Shown here: in pieces, positions 19,392-28,357 of the stretch
Position numbering within the stretch: the stretch's first letter is position 1
Layout of the letters: every line of letters starts with the position of its first letter
NCBI RefSeq assembly: GCF_004514425.2
Contig: NZ_MYFN02000015.1
Coordinates: 1 to 64,000, forward strand
Source: Shinella sumterensis
GTDB taxonomy: Bacteria; Pseudomonadota; Alphaproteobacteria; Rhizobiales; Rhizobiaceae
Length of the DNA: 64,000 nucleotides
Direction of reading: 5' to 3'
The notes under the pieces: generated by a model
What the model saw: only the letters and a program-made list of their open reading frames with translations
The model's database searches: none
What the model was told of the DNA's origin: nothing
Position numbers and translations under genes: made by a program

Positions 19392-20144
19392 GTGAAGACC
19401 TTATACCGTATCGGCCAGATCGTACCCAGTTCCAATACCACCATGGAGACGGAAATCCCGGCCATGCTGACGGCGCGGCAATCCATCCGCGCGGAGCGCT
19501 TCACCTTCCATTCCAGCCGCATGCGCATGAAGAAGGTCGTCAAGGAAGAACTGGCGGCGATGGATGCGGAATCCGATCGTTGCGCCATTGAACTGTCGGA
19601 TGCCCGCGTCGATGTGTTGGGTTATGCGTGCCTCGTCGCGATCATGGCGATGGGTCTCGGCTATCACCGCCAGTCCGAAAAGCGCCTGACCGGCCGCACG
19701 ATCGAGGAAGGCACGAACATTCCGGTCGTCACCAGCGCCGGCGCCCTGATCGAGGGGCTGAAGGTGATGAAGGCGAAAAAGATCGCCGTCGTCGCACCCT
19801 ATATGAAGCCGTTGACCGAACTCGTGGTCGATTATATCCGCGAGGAAGGCTTTGAGGTGATGGATTGGCGGGCGCTGGAAATTCCCGACAATCTGGATGT
19901 CGCCCGCCACGATCCGGAAAACCTACCGGCGATCGTCCAGGCGCTCGACCTGACCGATGTCGATGTGATCGTCCTGTCCGCCTGCGTGCAGATGCCGTCC
20001 CTGCCTGTCATCGCCAAGGTGGAGGCCATGACCGGAAAACCGGTTCTGACCGCCGCCGTCGCGACGACCTATTGCATGCTGAAGTCGCTCGGTCTGGAGG
20101 CGGTGGTGCCCGGTGCCGGCGCACTTCTGTCCGGCGCCTATTGA
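19392..20144 (+). CDS. nicE: Maleate cis-trans isomerase
   Basis: A 250-residue member of the Asp/Glu racemase superfamily that converts maleate to fumarate, the last step of the pathway. Catalytic cysteines are visible as Cys80 (YACLVAIM) and Cys198 (LSACVQMP), corresponding to the pair at about 82 and 200 in characterised NicE. I chose GTG 19392, eight bases after AGAGGA, which gives the family start VKTLYRIGQIVPSSN; an ATG-like start at 19359 would add eleven unrelated residues. Confidence 0.93.
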   Translation: MKTLYRIGQIVPSSNTTMETEIPAMLTARQSIRAERFTFHSSRMRMKKVVKEELAAMDAESDRCAIELSDARVDVLGYACLVAIMAMGLGYHRQSEKRLTGRTIEEGTNIPVVTSAGALIEGLKVMKAKKIAVVAPYMKPLTELVVDYIREEGFEVMDWRALEIPDNLDVARHDPENLPAIVQALDLTDVDVIVLSACVQMPSLPVIAKVEAMTGKPVLTAAVATTYCMLKSLGLEAVVPGAGALLSGAY

Positions 20145-20153
20145 GGAGAGATC

Positions 20154-20801
20154 ATGCAGAGCGCTGAGTCGAATTATCAAGGTGTCTGGGGCAATCGCAT
20201 CGGCTTCGGCAAGAGCCCGGCGCTACTCGTCATCGACTTTCTGAAGGCCTATACGATCGAGGGAGCACCACTCTACGCGCCCGGCGTCGTCGAGGCTGTT
20301 GCGCAGGCTCCCGAACTGATCCAGGCGGCGCGGGATGCCGGCATTCCGGTGATCCATACACGCATCCTCTATCTGGCGGAAAACTGCGCCGATGGCGGCA
20401 TGTGGGTGAAGAAATCGCCGGTCATGAAGGCGATGGTCGAGGGCAATGTCCTGGCCGAGTTCTGCGACCACGTGGAGCCGGCAAAGGGTGAGCTGGTCAT
20501 CGTAAAGCAGTATGCCAGCGCATTCTTCGGCACCAGCCTCGCCTCGCAACTGCATGCGCAGGACATCGACACGGTGATCATGGCTGGCTGCTCGACCAGC
20601 GGCTGCATCCGGGCAAGCGCTGTCGATGCGGTTCAATACGGTTTCAGGCCCATCGTCGTGCGGGAGTGCGTCGGCGACCGGCATCCTGATCCGCACAATG
20701 CAAACCTCTTCGATATCGACAGCAAATATGGCGATGTCGTTTCGAAAGAGGAGGCGATCACGGAAATCGCCAAGGCCAAGGCAAAGTCCGGCTGTCCGTA
20801 A
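20154..20801 (+). CDS. nicF: Maleamate amidohydrolase
   Basis: A 215-residue isochorismatase-fold hydrolase that deaminates maleamate to maleate and ammonia. The triad is Asp28 (VIDFLKAY), Lys118 (IVKQYASAF) and Cys151 in AGCSTSGCIRASAVD. The gene lies 9 bases after nicE with GGAGAG before its ATG. It is unlike the second isochorismatase-fold protein at 3229-3834 outside the core motifs. Confidence 0.94.
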   Translation: MQSAESNYQGVWGNRIGFGKSPALLVIDFLKAYTIEGAPLYAPGVVEAVAQAPELIQAARDAGIPVIHTRILYLAENCADGGMWVKKSPVMKAMVEGNVLAEFCDHVEPAKGELVIVKQYASAFFGTSLASQLHAQDIDTVIMAGCSTSGCIRASAVDAVQYGFRPIVVRECVGDRHPDPHNANLFDIDSKYGDVVSKEEAITEIAKAKAKSGCP

Positions 20802-20842
20802 CATCCGAAGTGCTTCAGCTTTCAATCAAAAAGGGAACGAAC

Positions 20843-21874
20843 ATGGATCAATTCAGCTTCACGGAAATCTGCCTGCATCAGTTGAAGATGTCTGGCGTGC
20901 ACGAGGGTGAAAAACTCATCGTCCTGACCCAGGGCAACGAGCGCCTCGACTATGCCGACGCCTTCATGGCCGCGGGCATGCGTCTGGGCGCCAAGATGTA
21001 TCACATGCGTCTGCCGCCTGTGCCGCCGGCAGGCGCCTGGGCTGTCGGCCAGACCGGTCTGGCAGTCATGCCTGAAGCGGTCGAGGCTCTCAAGGCCGCA
21101 GACATGCTGATCGATTGCATCTTCCTTCTCTTTAGTCCGGAGCAGATGGCGATTCAGGCATCCGGCACGCGCATTCTGACCGCAGTGGAGCCGCCGGAAA
21201 TCCTCGCCCGCATGCTGCCGACGAAGGAACTGCGCGAACGCGTCGAGTTTGCCGGCGACCTCCTGTCCAAGGCGAAGGTGATGCGGATCACCTCCGAACA
21301 CGGCACGGATGTCACCTACAAGCTCAACACCTATCCGGCCATCACGGAGTATGCGTGCACCGACGAGCCGGGCCGCTGGGACCACTGGCCGTCGGGTTTT
21401 GTCTTCACCGGCGGTGACGACGATGGCGTCGACGGTACGATCGTCGTCGCGCCCGGCGATATCCTGCTGCCACAGAACATCTACGTCCGCGACCCGATCA
21501 TCTATACGATCGAAAACGGCTGGATCACCGACATCCGCGGCGGTCTCGATGCCGAGTTGGTCAAATCCTACATGGCCGGTTTCAACGATCCGCGTGGCAT
21601 GGGCATGAGCCATGTCGGCTGGGGCCTCAACCAGAATGCCAAGTGGCATCGCATGGTGCCGGGCGAATTCCCGGGCGGGATGGGTATGGAGGCGCGCTCC
21701 TTCTACGGAAACGTCATGTTCTCCACGGGCCCGAATAATGAATTGGGCGGCCCGAACGACACGGCATGCCACCTGGACATCCCAATGCGCAATTGCTCGC
21801 TGTTCCTCGATGACGAGCCGATGGTTCTGAACGGCGATATCGCCGTGAAGGAAATGCAGTACAAGTTCAGCTGA
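20843..21874 (+). CDS. nicX: 2,5-dihydroxypyridine 5,6-dioxygenase
   Basis: A 343-residue non-heme Fe(II) extradiol-type dioxygenase of the leucine-aminopeptidase-like fold that opens 2,5-dihydroxypyridine to N-formylmaleamate. The metal ligands of the family, two His and one Asp, correspond to His257 (SHVGWG), His310 and Asp312 (ACHLDIPMRN), with the same 53- and 2-residue spacings as in the Pseudomonas enzyme. ATG 20843 follows AAAGGGA. It is the last pathway enzyme gene before a stem-loop and the transporter gene. Confidence 0.95.
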   Translation: MDQFSFTEICLHQLKMSGVHEGEKLIVLTQGNERLDYADAFMAAGMRLGAKMYHMRLPPVPPAGAWAVGQTGLAVMPEAVEALKAADMLIDCIFLLFSPEQMAIQASGTRILTAVEPPEILARMLPTKELRERVEFAGDLLSKAKVMRITSEHGTDVTYKLNTYPAITEYACTDEPGRWDHWPSGFVFTGGDDDGVDGTIVVAPGDILLPQNIYVRDPIIYTIENGWITDIRGGLDAELVKSYMAGFNDPRGMGMSHVGWGLNQNAKWHRMVPGEFPGGMGMEARSFYGNVMFSTGPNNELGGPNDTACHLDIPMRNCSLFLDDEPMVLNGDIAVKEMQYKFS

Positions 21875-21924
21875 TCAACCGGTCTTCGCTCAATCAGCTC
21901 TTCAAAGACGGAGAATATTCAAAT

Positions 21925-21953
21925 GCTCCGACCGTCCCCAAGGCGGTCGGAGC
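21925..21953 (+). terminator. Stem-loop between nicX and the transporter gene
   Basis: Perfect 10-base arms GCTCCGACCG and CGGTCGGAGC around a 9-base loop, 50 bases after the nicX stop. No U-run follows, so it may be an attenuating or mRNA-protecting hairpin rather than a full rho-independent terminator; the transporter gene starts about 97 bases downstream. Confidence 0.5.
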
Positions 21954-22049
21954 CGGGCATATCCATGTGCTCGGTTCCACGAGAACCAAGGTGGCAAAGA
22001 TCACCGCTCTCACAGAACGCCAACTATACATTTATAAAAGAGGGAAACC

Positions 22050-23363
22050 ATGCAATCAGCCATTACAGTAGAAGACGGCATCCGAGCCGCCGGTGTCGGC
22101 CGCTTTCAAAAACGTCTATTTGTCATTTTCGGCCTCGTCTGGGCGGCCGATGCCATGCAGGTTCTGGCGATCGGCTTCAGCGCGCCATCGATCGCCAAAA
22201 GTTTCGGCGTCACGGTCCCGGAGGCCTTACAGACCGGCACGCTATTCTTCTTCGGAATGCTCATCGGCGCCTTTGTTTTCGGTCGCCTGGCAGACCGGAT
22301 CGGCCGCCGGCCCGTCTTGTTCATCGCGATCATTCTCGACGCGATCTGCGGCGTGGCATCTGCCTTCGCGCCGGACCTCCAATGGCTTCTTGTCGCGCGC
22401 TTTCTGACCGGCCTTGGCGTCGGCGGAACGCTTCCTGTCGATTATGCCATGATGGCGGAATTCCTTCCCTCCGACCGGCGCGGCCGCTGGCTCGTGCTGC
22501 TTGAAGGCTTTTGGGCCGTCGGCACGGTGGCGCTGGCCCTTCTCGCCCTCGTGGCAGGCACGCAGGGTGGCGAGGCCTGGAGGACGATCTTCTTCGTGAC
22601 CGGACTTCCCGCCTTGATCGGCGTCGTCTTGCGCTTTTATGTTCCGGAATCACCGCTCTACCTCAATCAGCAGGGGCGTTCCGATGAGGCACGTCAGGTC
22701 TTGCAGAAAGTTGCCAAGGCAAACGGCAATAATGTTGAAATTTCGCCGCTGAAGCCGCAGACACCCCAGAAGAAGAGTGTCGGTGCGCTTTTCTCAAGTG
22801 ATCTGCGTCGCCGCACCGTCTTCCTGATGCTGGCCTGGATGCTGATTTCGGTCTCCTATTACGGCGTCTTCGTCTATCTGCCGGTCAAGCTCGCGGCCGA
22901 CGGCTTCGGCTTCGTCCGCGGTCAGGTCTTCCTCGTCATTCTGGCTATCGCCCAGCTACCCGGTTACGCGCTTGCCGCCTATGGTGTAGAGAAATGGGGC
23001 CGCAAGCCCACGCTGATCGGGTTCCTTCTGCTCAGTGCGGTCGGTACACTCGCCTATGGCCTGGGGCAGACGGCGGAGATCATCGTCGCGGCAACCCTGC
23101 TGCTCAGCTTTGCACTTCTCGGAACCTGGGGCGCGATCTATGCCTTCACGCCGGAGATCTACCCGACCACGCTTCGCGCCAGCGGCATGGGCATGGCCGG
23201 ATCGGTTGCCCGGTTCGGCGGCCTGCTGGCCCCTTCGATCGTCGCACCTCTGATGACCTCGAATTTCGGCCTTGCGCTTGGGGTGATTTCAGGATTGCTG
23301 GTTGTGGCCGCTGTCAGCGTTTGGCTGATCAATGCGGAATCGAAAGATCAGGTGCTCGAATAG
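22050..23363 (+). CDS. MFS transporter, NiaP/AAHS-like; likely nicotinate carrier
   Basis: A 437-residue major facilitator with 12 predicted transmembrane helices and the loop 2-3 signature GRLADRIGRRP. Sequence style (RFQKRLFVIFGLVWAADAMQ, RFLTGLGVGGTLPVDYAMMAEF) places it with the SV2/NiaP and aromatic-acid:proton symporters, which include known niacin carriers. ATG 22050 follows AGAGGGAAACC. Its position between nicX and nicR makes import of nicotinate or 6-hydroxynicotinate the likely job; it need not be orthologous to Pseudomonas nicT. Confidence 0.88.
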   Translation: MQSAITVEDGIRAAGVGRFQKRLFVIFGLVWAADAMQVLAIGFSAPSIAKSFGVTVPEALQTGTLFFFGMLIGAFVFGRLADRIGRRPVLFIAIILDAICGVASAFAPDLQWLLVARFLTGLGVGGTLPVDYAMMAEFLPSDRRGRWLVLLEGFWAVGTVALALLALVAGTQGGEAWRTIFFVTGLPALIGVVLRFYVPESPLYLNQQGRSDEARQVLQKVAKANGNNVEISPLKPQTPQKKSVGALFSSDLRRRTVFLMLAWMLISVSYYGVFVYLPVKLAADGFGFVRGQVFLVILAIAQLPGYALAAYGVEKWGRKPTLIGFLLLSAVGTLAYGLGQTAEIIVAATLLLSFALLGTWGAIYAFTPEIYPTTLRASGMGMAGSVARFGGLLAPSIVAPLMTSNFGLALGVISGLLVVAAVSVWLINAESKDQVLE

Positions 23364-23377
23364 GCCCATGTTCTATC

Positions 23378-23402
23378 GCCACGCAGTTTGACGCTGCGTG
23401 GC
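23378..23402 (+). terminator. Stem-loop after the transporter gene
   Basis: Perfect 9-base arms GCCACGCAG and CTGCGTGGC around a 7-base loop, 15 bases after the transporter stop. No T-run follows. It probably ends or attenuates the nicC operon before nicR. Confidence 0.5.
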
Positions 23403-23519
23403 AAATTCCGGCGTTGCGCGCGAAGCGCCTGCAATGGATGAAATTCGCGCACAGATGGTGTTGCGATTTGCGGCGTTTTGCACGAAGACGAATGAGATAT
23501 CAATACGGGTGCCACCATC

Positions 23520-23990
23520 ATGGCTGATGACAAAGACGAGCACGAGCAGGCGGCGGGGCTTTACCAGGTTACTGAGCAGGTCGGGCACCTGCTGCGCAAG
23601 GCCTATCAGCGGCACCTTTCCATCTTCCAGAGCAACGCAAGTGATCCTGACCTGACATCGGTCCAGTTCGTAACCCTGTGTGCCCTGCATGATCTCGGTC
23701 CGAGCTCGCAGGTTGAACTCGTCAAGGCCACCTCCGTCGATCAGGCCACCATCCGGGGTATCGTCGAGCGCCTGAAGGCCCGCGGCCTCGTTGACCTCTC
23801 CAGAGACGAGGTCGATGGGCGAAAAGTGATTATCTCACTGTTGCCGAAGGGGGAAGCCATCCTCCAGCAGATGTACCCGCGAGGACATATCATCAGTGAA
23901 CAGACTATGAGGCGACTGAACCCGGCGGAAAAGGTCGCGCTCCTGTTCCTTTTGCGAAAAATCGCTGAGGACGACGATCCAAAAGTCTGA
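23520..23990 (+). CDS. nicR: MarR-family repressor of nicotinate catabolism
   Basis: A 156-residue MarR regulator with N-terminal dimerisation helices, a winged helix (SQVELVKATSVDQATIRGIV as recognition region) and a C-terminal helix ending LLRKIAEDD. In Pseudomonas, NicR is a MarR repressor of the nic genes released by 6-hydroxynicotinate; gene order and the segment EQVGHLLRKAYQRH support orthology. It has its own 156-base leader after a stem-loop, so a separate promoter is possible. Confidence 0.88.
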   Translation: MADDKDEHEQAAGLYQVTEQVGHLLRKAYQRHLSIFQSNASDPDLTSVQFVTLCALHDLGPSSQVELVKATSVDQATIRGIVERLKARGLVDLSRDEVDGRKVIISLLPKGEAILQQMYPRGHIISEQTMRRLNPAEKVALLFLLRKIAEDDDPKV

Positions 23991-24033
23991 CTGGCGAATT
24001 TATGTCCAAAAGAGGACGCAGTCGGATTCCGCC

Positions 24034-24150
24034 GTCTACGGGAAGCCTTTCGTCAAACGACACAAGAATGATGCGGCCGACGCGGAGGCGATCGTCGAGG
24101 CAGCGGCTCGACGTCGATGCGCTTCGTCGTTCCGATGACTGGATCCCACG
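24034..24150 (+). pseudogene. IS110/IS1111-family transposase fragment
   Basis: The frame from 24034 reads VYGKPFVKRHKNDAADAEAI followed by VEAAAR, the conserved N-terminal block of IS110-type transposases that contains the DEDD catalytic acids. After about 28 codons the frame shifts by one, and MRFVVPMT continues the family sequence in another frame. No other part of the element remains. Confidence 0.75.
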
Positions 24151-24312
24151 AGACATGATCCATGGATGGCGTCGGCGGCCAAGGCGTGGATTTCATCATT
24201 ATCCCGTTCTTCGTGGACTATCGCAATCAAGGGATCACGAACTGGGCGCCAGTTCCAGTTCTCAGTGAAAATCAAAAAACCTGGTTCATTCGGCGAGCGT
24301 CATCGCTACTGA

Positions 24313-24343
24313 ACAATATAGTAGATAATGTCCACTATATTGT
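24313..24343. promoter_or_regulatory. 31-base imperfect palindrome
   Basis: Outer arms ACAATATAGT and ACTATATTGT match perfectly; extended to 13 bases each, 12 of 13 match around a TAATG spacer. It is far more AT-rich than its surroundings and lies 60 bases upstream of the truncated ATPase start. An operator for a MarR- or TetR-type regulator is the likeliest reading; the MarR gene at 24761 is the nearest candidate. Confidence 0.5.
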
Positions 24344-24402
24344 CCTCGGCGCATGACGCGTCGGCCAACGCGAACAAAGTTACAAAAAAACAAGGGGAAC
24401 TT

Positions 24403-24594
24403 ATGTCGCATCCAACCACGTCAGCCGACGTGGTGCTGTCCGTTCGCAATCTCACGATGGATCTTCCGCCGGGAATGGAGCGCACCCACGCGGTAAAAGA
24501 TATCTCGTTCGACCTCCATGCAGGTGAAATCCTGTGCATCATCGGTGAATCCGGGTCCGGCAAATCCATCACCGCCAGTAAGCAGCTGATATAA
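24403..24594 (+). pseudogene. Truncated ABC ATPase (oligopeptide/dipeptide DppD type)
   Basis: From ATG 24403 the product is a normal DppD-like N-terminus (VLSVRNLTMDLPPG) reaching Walker A GESGSGKS, then departs after SITA into a short unrelated tail and a stop. Everything after about residue 58 of a usual 320 or more is missing, including signature and Walker B. It is probably a leftover of the peptide-type transporter whose binding protein is broken at 27429-28357. Confidence 0.85.
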
Positions 24595-24760
24595 ATAATA
24601 AAACGTGATTTTGGAGGTAAAAACTAGTTGCGTTTGTCCACTAATTACTCTTTCATTCAGTCACGAAACTGACATACGACATGGCCGAAAACCTGCATTG
24701 CGGCACGCCGGAAACGCGTGTGCGCCAACGCTGATCCTTGACCATGCGAACGGGAACTCC

Positions 24761-25246
24761 ATGTCCAAACCAACTGAAAATCCGCCGACATCGCCGACTG
24801 ACATCAATCTCGATGTGCTTGAAGACACGCTGAGCTTTTACATCCGCACGATCAACCTAGCCGTCTCGCGTGATCTCGATGCCCGGCTGGACGGACTGGA
24901 TGTGGCGAAGGGAACGGGGAAGATCACGACCCTGCTGCTCGTTGATGACTATCCGGGCATCCGTCCATCGGTGATAGCCCATCTGACGATGCGGGACCGC
25001 TCGGCAATGGGCAGGATCATCGACCAGATGGTGTCGCACGATCTGATCCGACGGGAGGTGTCGCCGGACGACAGCCGCGCCCAGGAGCTTTACATCACAG
25101 AAGCCGGCTCGGCACTTGCAACGAAAGTTCGCGAGATCGTGCCGCAGCAATCGCGCGATTTCTTCAGCTTCATTCCAGAAGACGAGCAGAAACAGGTCAT
25201 CGACATCCTGCGTCGCGCCTACCGGCATATTGTGGGGCTTGCATGA
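24761..25246 (+). CDS. MarR-family transcriptional regulator
   Basis: A 161-residue winged-helix protein (MSKPTENPPTSPTDIN start) with a MarR core: GTGKITTLLLVDDYPGIRPS, SAMGRIIDQMVSHDLIRRE as recognition segment, and a C-terminal dimerisation helix. The upstream frame is open, but ATG 24761 is the start that fits the family. It overlaps the SDR gene by ATGA, so the regulator and the oxidoreductases form one operon. Confidence 0.88.
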   Translation: MSKPTENPPTSPTDINLDVLEDTLSFYIRTINLAVSRDLDARLDGLDVAKGTGKITTLLLVDDYPGIRPSVIAHLTMRDRSAMGRIIDQMVSHDLIRREVSPDDSRAQELYITEAGSALATKVREIVPQQSRDFFSFIPEDEQKQVIDILRRAYRHIVGLA

Positions 25247-25956
25247 TGGTGCAGACGACAGGACGTGTGGCTCTCATATCAGGGGCAAACAGGGGTATAG
25301 GCGATCATGTCGCCGCTACTCTTCTTGGCGAAGGATGGTCGGTATCGCTGGGCATGCGCGGCCCATCGTTGCCGCAATGGGCCATCGGCCATGAAGCACA
25401 GGTCCATCTTGCCCACTATGACGCTTTTGATGCGACTGCCGAGAAGCGCTGGGCGGACGACGCCTTGCAGCGTTTCGGTCGTATCGATGCCGTCGTCGCC
25501 AATGCCGGCATCATGATCCCGAAGACGGTAATCGAAGCGGATGACGATGACATTGACGCCATGCTTGCGGTCAACGTCAAGGCGCCGAGACGACTGGTTA
25601 AGGCCGCCTGGGAAGCGTTGCGCGAAAGTGGCCGTGGCCGGGTCATCATCCTCGCTTCCCTATCCGGCAAGCGGGTGAAGTCCGCATCGGCCGGCAGCTA
25701 TTCTCTCTCCAAATTCGCGGCGGTCGCGCTTGCGCATGCCATCCGGCAGGCGGGCTTCGAAAGCGGCGTGCGTGCCACTGCCGTATGCCCCGGTTTCGTC
25801 GCCACGGATATGGCGATGGCCCTGTCCGAACAACCGGCAGATCAAATGACCCAGCCTGCCGATCTCGCCCGCATCATTGCCATGCTGCTCTCCCTACCGA
25901 ACGAGGCTTCCGTCGCCGAATTCGCCGTCAATTGCCAGCTCGAGGAGTTTTTCTGA
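25243..25956 (+). CDS. Short-chain dehydrogenase/reductase
   Basis: A 237-residue classical SDR: cofactor motif SGANRGIGDHVA (TGxxxGxG type), NAG in VVANAGIM, the catalytic Ser in ILASLSGK and the YSLSKFA Tyr/Lys pair. NAD(P)-dependent oxidation of an alcohol or reduction of a carbonyl is expected; the substrate is unknown. It is sandwiched between the MarR gene (ATGA overlap) and the FAD oxidoreductase (1-base gap). Confidence 0.92.
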   Translation: MMVQTTGRVALISGANRGIGDHVAATLLGEGWSVSLGMRGPSLPQWAIGHEAQVHLAHYDAFDATAEKRWADDALQRFGRIDAVVANAGIMIPKTVIEADDDDIDAMLAVNVKAPRRLVKAAWEALRESGRGRVIILASLSGKRVKSASAGSYSLSKFAAVALAHAIRQAGFESGVRATAVCPGFVATDMAMALSEQPADQMTQPADLARIIAMLLSLPNEASVAEFAVNCQLEEFF

Positions 25957-25957
25957 C

Positions 25958-27289
25958 ATGCCCGGTCCTTATGTCGTTCCCGTCCATGGCGATGCGGAAT
26001 TGCCGAAAGAAGTCGATGTCGTTGTAATTGGCGGTGGCATTATCGGCACCTCGACCGCGCTCGAACTTGCCGATCTGGGGCTGCGTGTCGCGCTGTGCGA
26101 AAAGGGCGGTATCGGTCACGAACAATCCAGCCGAAACTGGGGCTGGGTGCGTATTTCCCGTCGCGACCCGCGCGAAGTGCCTTTGATGGCGGAATCGCTG
26201 CGCATCTGGGCGGATCTCAATCGCCGCACGGGGCGAGAAACCGGGTTCAAGCGTTCCGGCATCGTCTTCACTTGTGCAAACGAAAAGGAGTTTTCCGAGC
26301 ACGAACGCTGGAACCGCAATCTGGAGGGCTACCAGATTGAAAGCCGCATGCTGAGTGCTGCGGAATTCAAGGCGAAATATCCTGACTCTAACATGGATGT
26401 TGCCGGTGCGCTCTATACCGCCGGCGATTGCCGGGCCGAGCCGCAGCGCGCCGCCCCTGCCATCGCCGAAGCTGCCCGCGACCGCGGCGCCTTCATCCTG
26501 ACCGAATGCGCGGTGCGCGGCCTGCAGCTTTCCGGTGGCAAGGTCTCGGGTGTTGTGACGGAGCGCGGCGAAATCGCCTGCAAGGCGGCAGTAATGGCGG
26601 GTGGGGCCTGGTCCAGCCTCTTCCTCGGCAATAACGGCCTCGACCTGCCGCAGCTCAAGGTCATGAATTCCGTGCTGCGCACCAAACCGCTGGAGGGTGG
26701 TCCGGATGAGGCAATCTGGTCAAACGGTTTTGCCGTCCGCAAACGTCTGGACGGTGGTTATACAATCGCGAACGGCTTCCAGAACGTCGTCGATATCGTG
26801 CCGGCATCCTTCCGTTATGCGCTGAAGTTCCTGCCGGCCCTGCGACATGAATGGCGCTCGCTTAACTTGCGCCTGACAGGCCGCTTTTACGATGAATGGC
26901 ACATCCCGCGCCGCTGGACGCTCGATGAGGCGTCACCCTTCGAATATAACCGCGTGCTCGACCCCGTTCCGGTCATGGACATGACGGATGGGGCCTTTGC
27001 CGAGCTGAAGAAAGCCTTCCCGGTCTTCGAAAAGGCCGAAATTTCCCAGCGCTGGGCGGGCATGATTGATGTGACGCCAGACGCCATTCCGGTGATTGAC
27101 AATATCGACGCCATCCCGGGCTTCCATGTCGCAACCGGCTTTTCCGGCCATGGCTTCGGCATCGGTCCGGCGGCGGGAAAACTCATGGCGGATATCGTCA
27201 CCGGCCGCGATCCGATTGTCGATCGTCGCGATTTCCGTTTCAGCCGCTTCAGCGACGGTTCGAAGATCGAGCTGGTCAGCGGCTTCTGA
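25958..27289 (+). CDS. FAD-dependent oxidoreductase, D-amino-acid oxidase (DAO) family
   Basis: A 443-residue flavoprotein. The Rossmann motif VVVIGGGIIGTSTALE lies near residue 18-33 and the C-terminal FAD motif HVATGFSGHGFGIGPAAG near 395. DAO-family members oxidise secondary or primary amines of amino-acid-like substrates (glycine, sarcosine, opines). I chose ATG 25958, one base after the SDR stop. The neighbouring broken peptide-type binding protein suggests the ancestral locus imported the substrate. Confidence 0.9.
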   Translation: MPGPYVVPVHGDAELPKEVDVVVIGGGIIGTSTALELADLGLRVALCEKGGIGHEQSSRNWGWVRISRRDPREVPLMAESLRIWADLNRRTGRETGFKRSGIVFTCANEKEFSEHERWNRNLEGYQIESRMLSAAEFKAKYPDSNMDVAGALYTAGDCRAEPQRAAPAIAEAARDRGAFILTECAVRGLQLSGGKVSGVVTERGEIACKAAVMAGGAWSSLFLGNNGLDLPQLKVMNSVLRTKPLEGGPDEAIWSNGFAVRKRLDGGYTIANGFQNVVDIVPASFRYALKFLPALRHEWRSLNLRLTGRFYDEWHIPRRWTLDEASPFEYNRVLDPVPVMDMTDGAFAELKKAFPVFEKAEISQRWAGMIDVTPDAIPVIDNIDAIPGFHVATGFSGHGFGIGPAAGKLMADIVTGRDPIVDRRDFRFSRFSDGSKIELVSGF

Positions 27290-27428
27290 CATGGCAAGCC
27301 CGGCGGCCTCATGCCGCCGATCCTTTTGACGCATGAGGCAGGCAACTGCTGACGGGAGTAGTACCGCCCCAAAGAGGCGGAAGCAAAATAATCGTCGTGT
27401 TCAACCATCGGAACAAGGGGAACTAAAA

Positions 27429-28357
27429 ATGTCCGACCAGAACAAGCCGCTTATCAATGCGACTCGCCGCCAGGCACTCGGCCTTTTGGCGCTCGGCGCC
27501 TCCGGCGTCGTCCTTTCCGGCCTTCCTGGCTTTCCCGCGCCATGGCGCAGGACAAGGACGCCAAGGGCCAACTGACGGTCGGCTTCTCGCAGGAGCCAAC
27601 CGTATTCAATCCGCATATGCCACATATCGAAGTGGATGAAGATATCCATTTCAGCATCTTCGACCCGCTGTTTTATGTCGATGAGAAGGGCGCCTTCGTC
27701 GCGGTTCTTGCCGCCGAAGTGCCGACGGTCTCAACTGGAAGGTCAAGCTGCGCGACGGCGTGAAATGGCACGACGGCAAGCCGTTCACCGCCGAAGACGT
27801 GAAATTCACGCTGGAACTTCTGGTCGATCCCAACTTCCGTTCATGGCGCAAGACTGGACATGAGTTCGTGCGTGATCTGACGGTGGTTTCGCCGACGGAA
27901 ATCACCTGAAGAATGGAAAAACCCTTCGCGCCTTATCCCTCGATCCTCGCCTCCACCTTCATCACACCGAAGCATCTTCTCGGCGCGGAAGCCGACCGCA
28001 ACACCGCCGCCTATAACAACGCACCGGTTGGAACAGGCCCGTTCAAGTGGAAGGAGCGGGTTGCAGGCGACTACATCCTTCTTGACGCCAACACGGATTA
28101 CTTCGGTGAAGGTCCGCACATCGAGCGCCTGGTCTACAAGTATGTGCCCGACCTCAACGTCATGTACACCCAGTTCAAGACCGGCGACATTGACGTCGTG
28201 GGTCTGCAATGGATCACGCCCGACCATTATGACGAGGCGAAGGACCTTGCCGGCAAGGTCGTCAATGTCGTGCCGGGCTCGACGATTGAATCGCTCTCGT
28301 TCAACATGGAGCGCCCGCAGTTCAAGGATGCGGCCGTAAGAGAGGCGCTCTATATGC
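27429..28357 (+). pseudogene. Broken family-5 (peptide/nickel type) solute-binding protein
   Basis: Begins as an exported protein with a Tat-like signal (TRRQALGLLALGASGVVLSG). A frameshift near 27540 moves to the frame starting MAQDKDAKGQLTVGFSQEP. Near 27725 a deletion plus frameshift joins PTV to GLNWKVKLRDGVKWHDGKPF. At 27907 a TGA replaces the expected Trp of ITWRMEKPF. The homology runs on through FTPKHLL-type and GTGPFKWKE segments and ends near 28357 at VREALYM, where unrelated coding sequence takes over. At least four lesions, so it is not functional. Confidence 0.9.

Larger units (their letters stand above)
23991..24402. other. Gene-poor stretch with IS remnant and long palindrome
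   Basis: This 412-base region between nicR and a truncated ATPase gene holds an IS110-type transposase fragment (24034-24150) and a 31-base imperfect palindrome (24313-24343). The part 24150-24300 has open frames on both strands but nothing recognisable. Confidence 0.6.
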
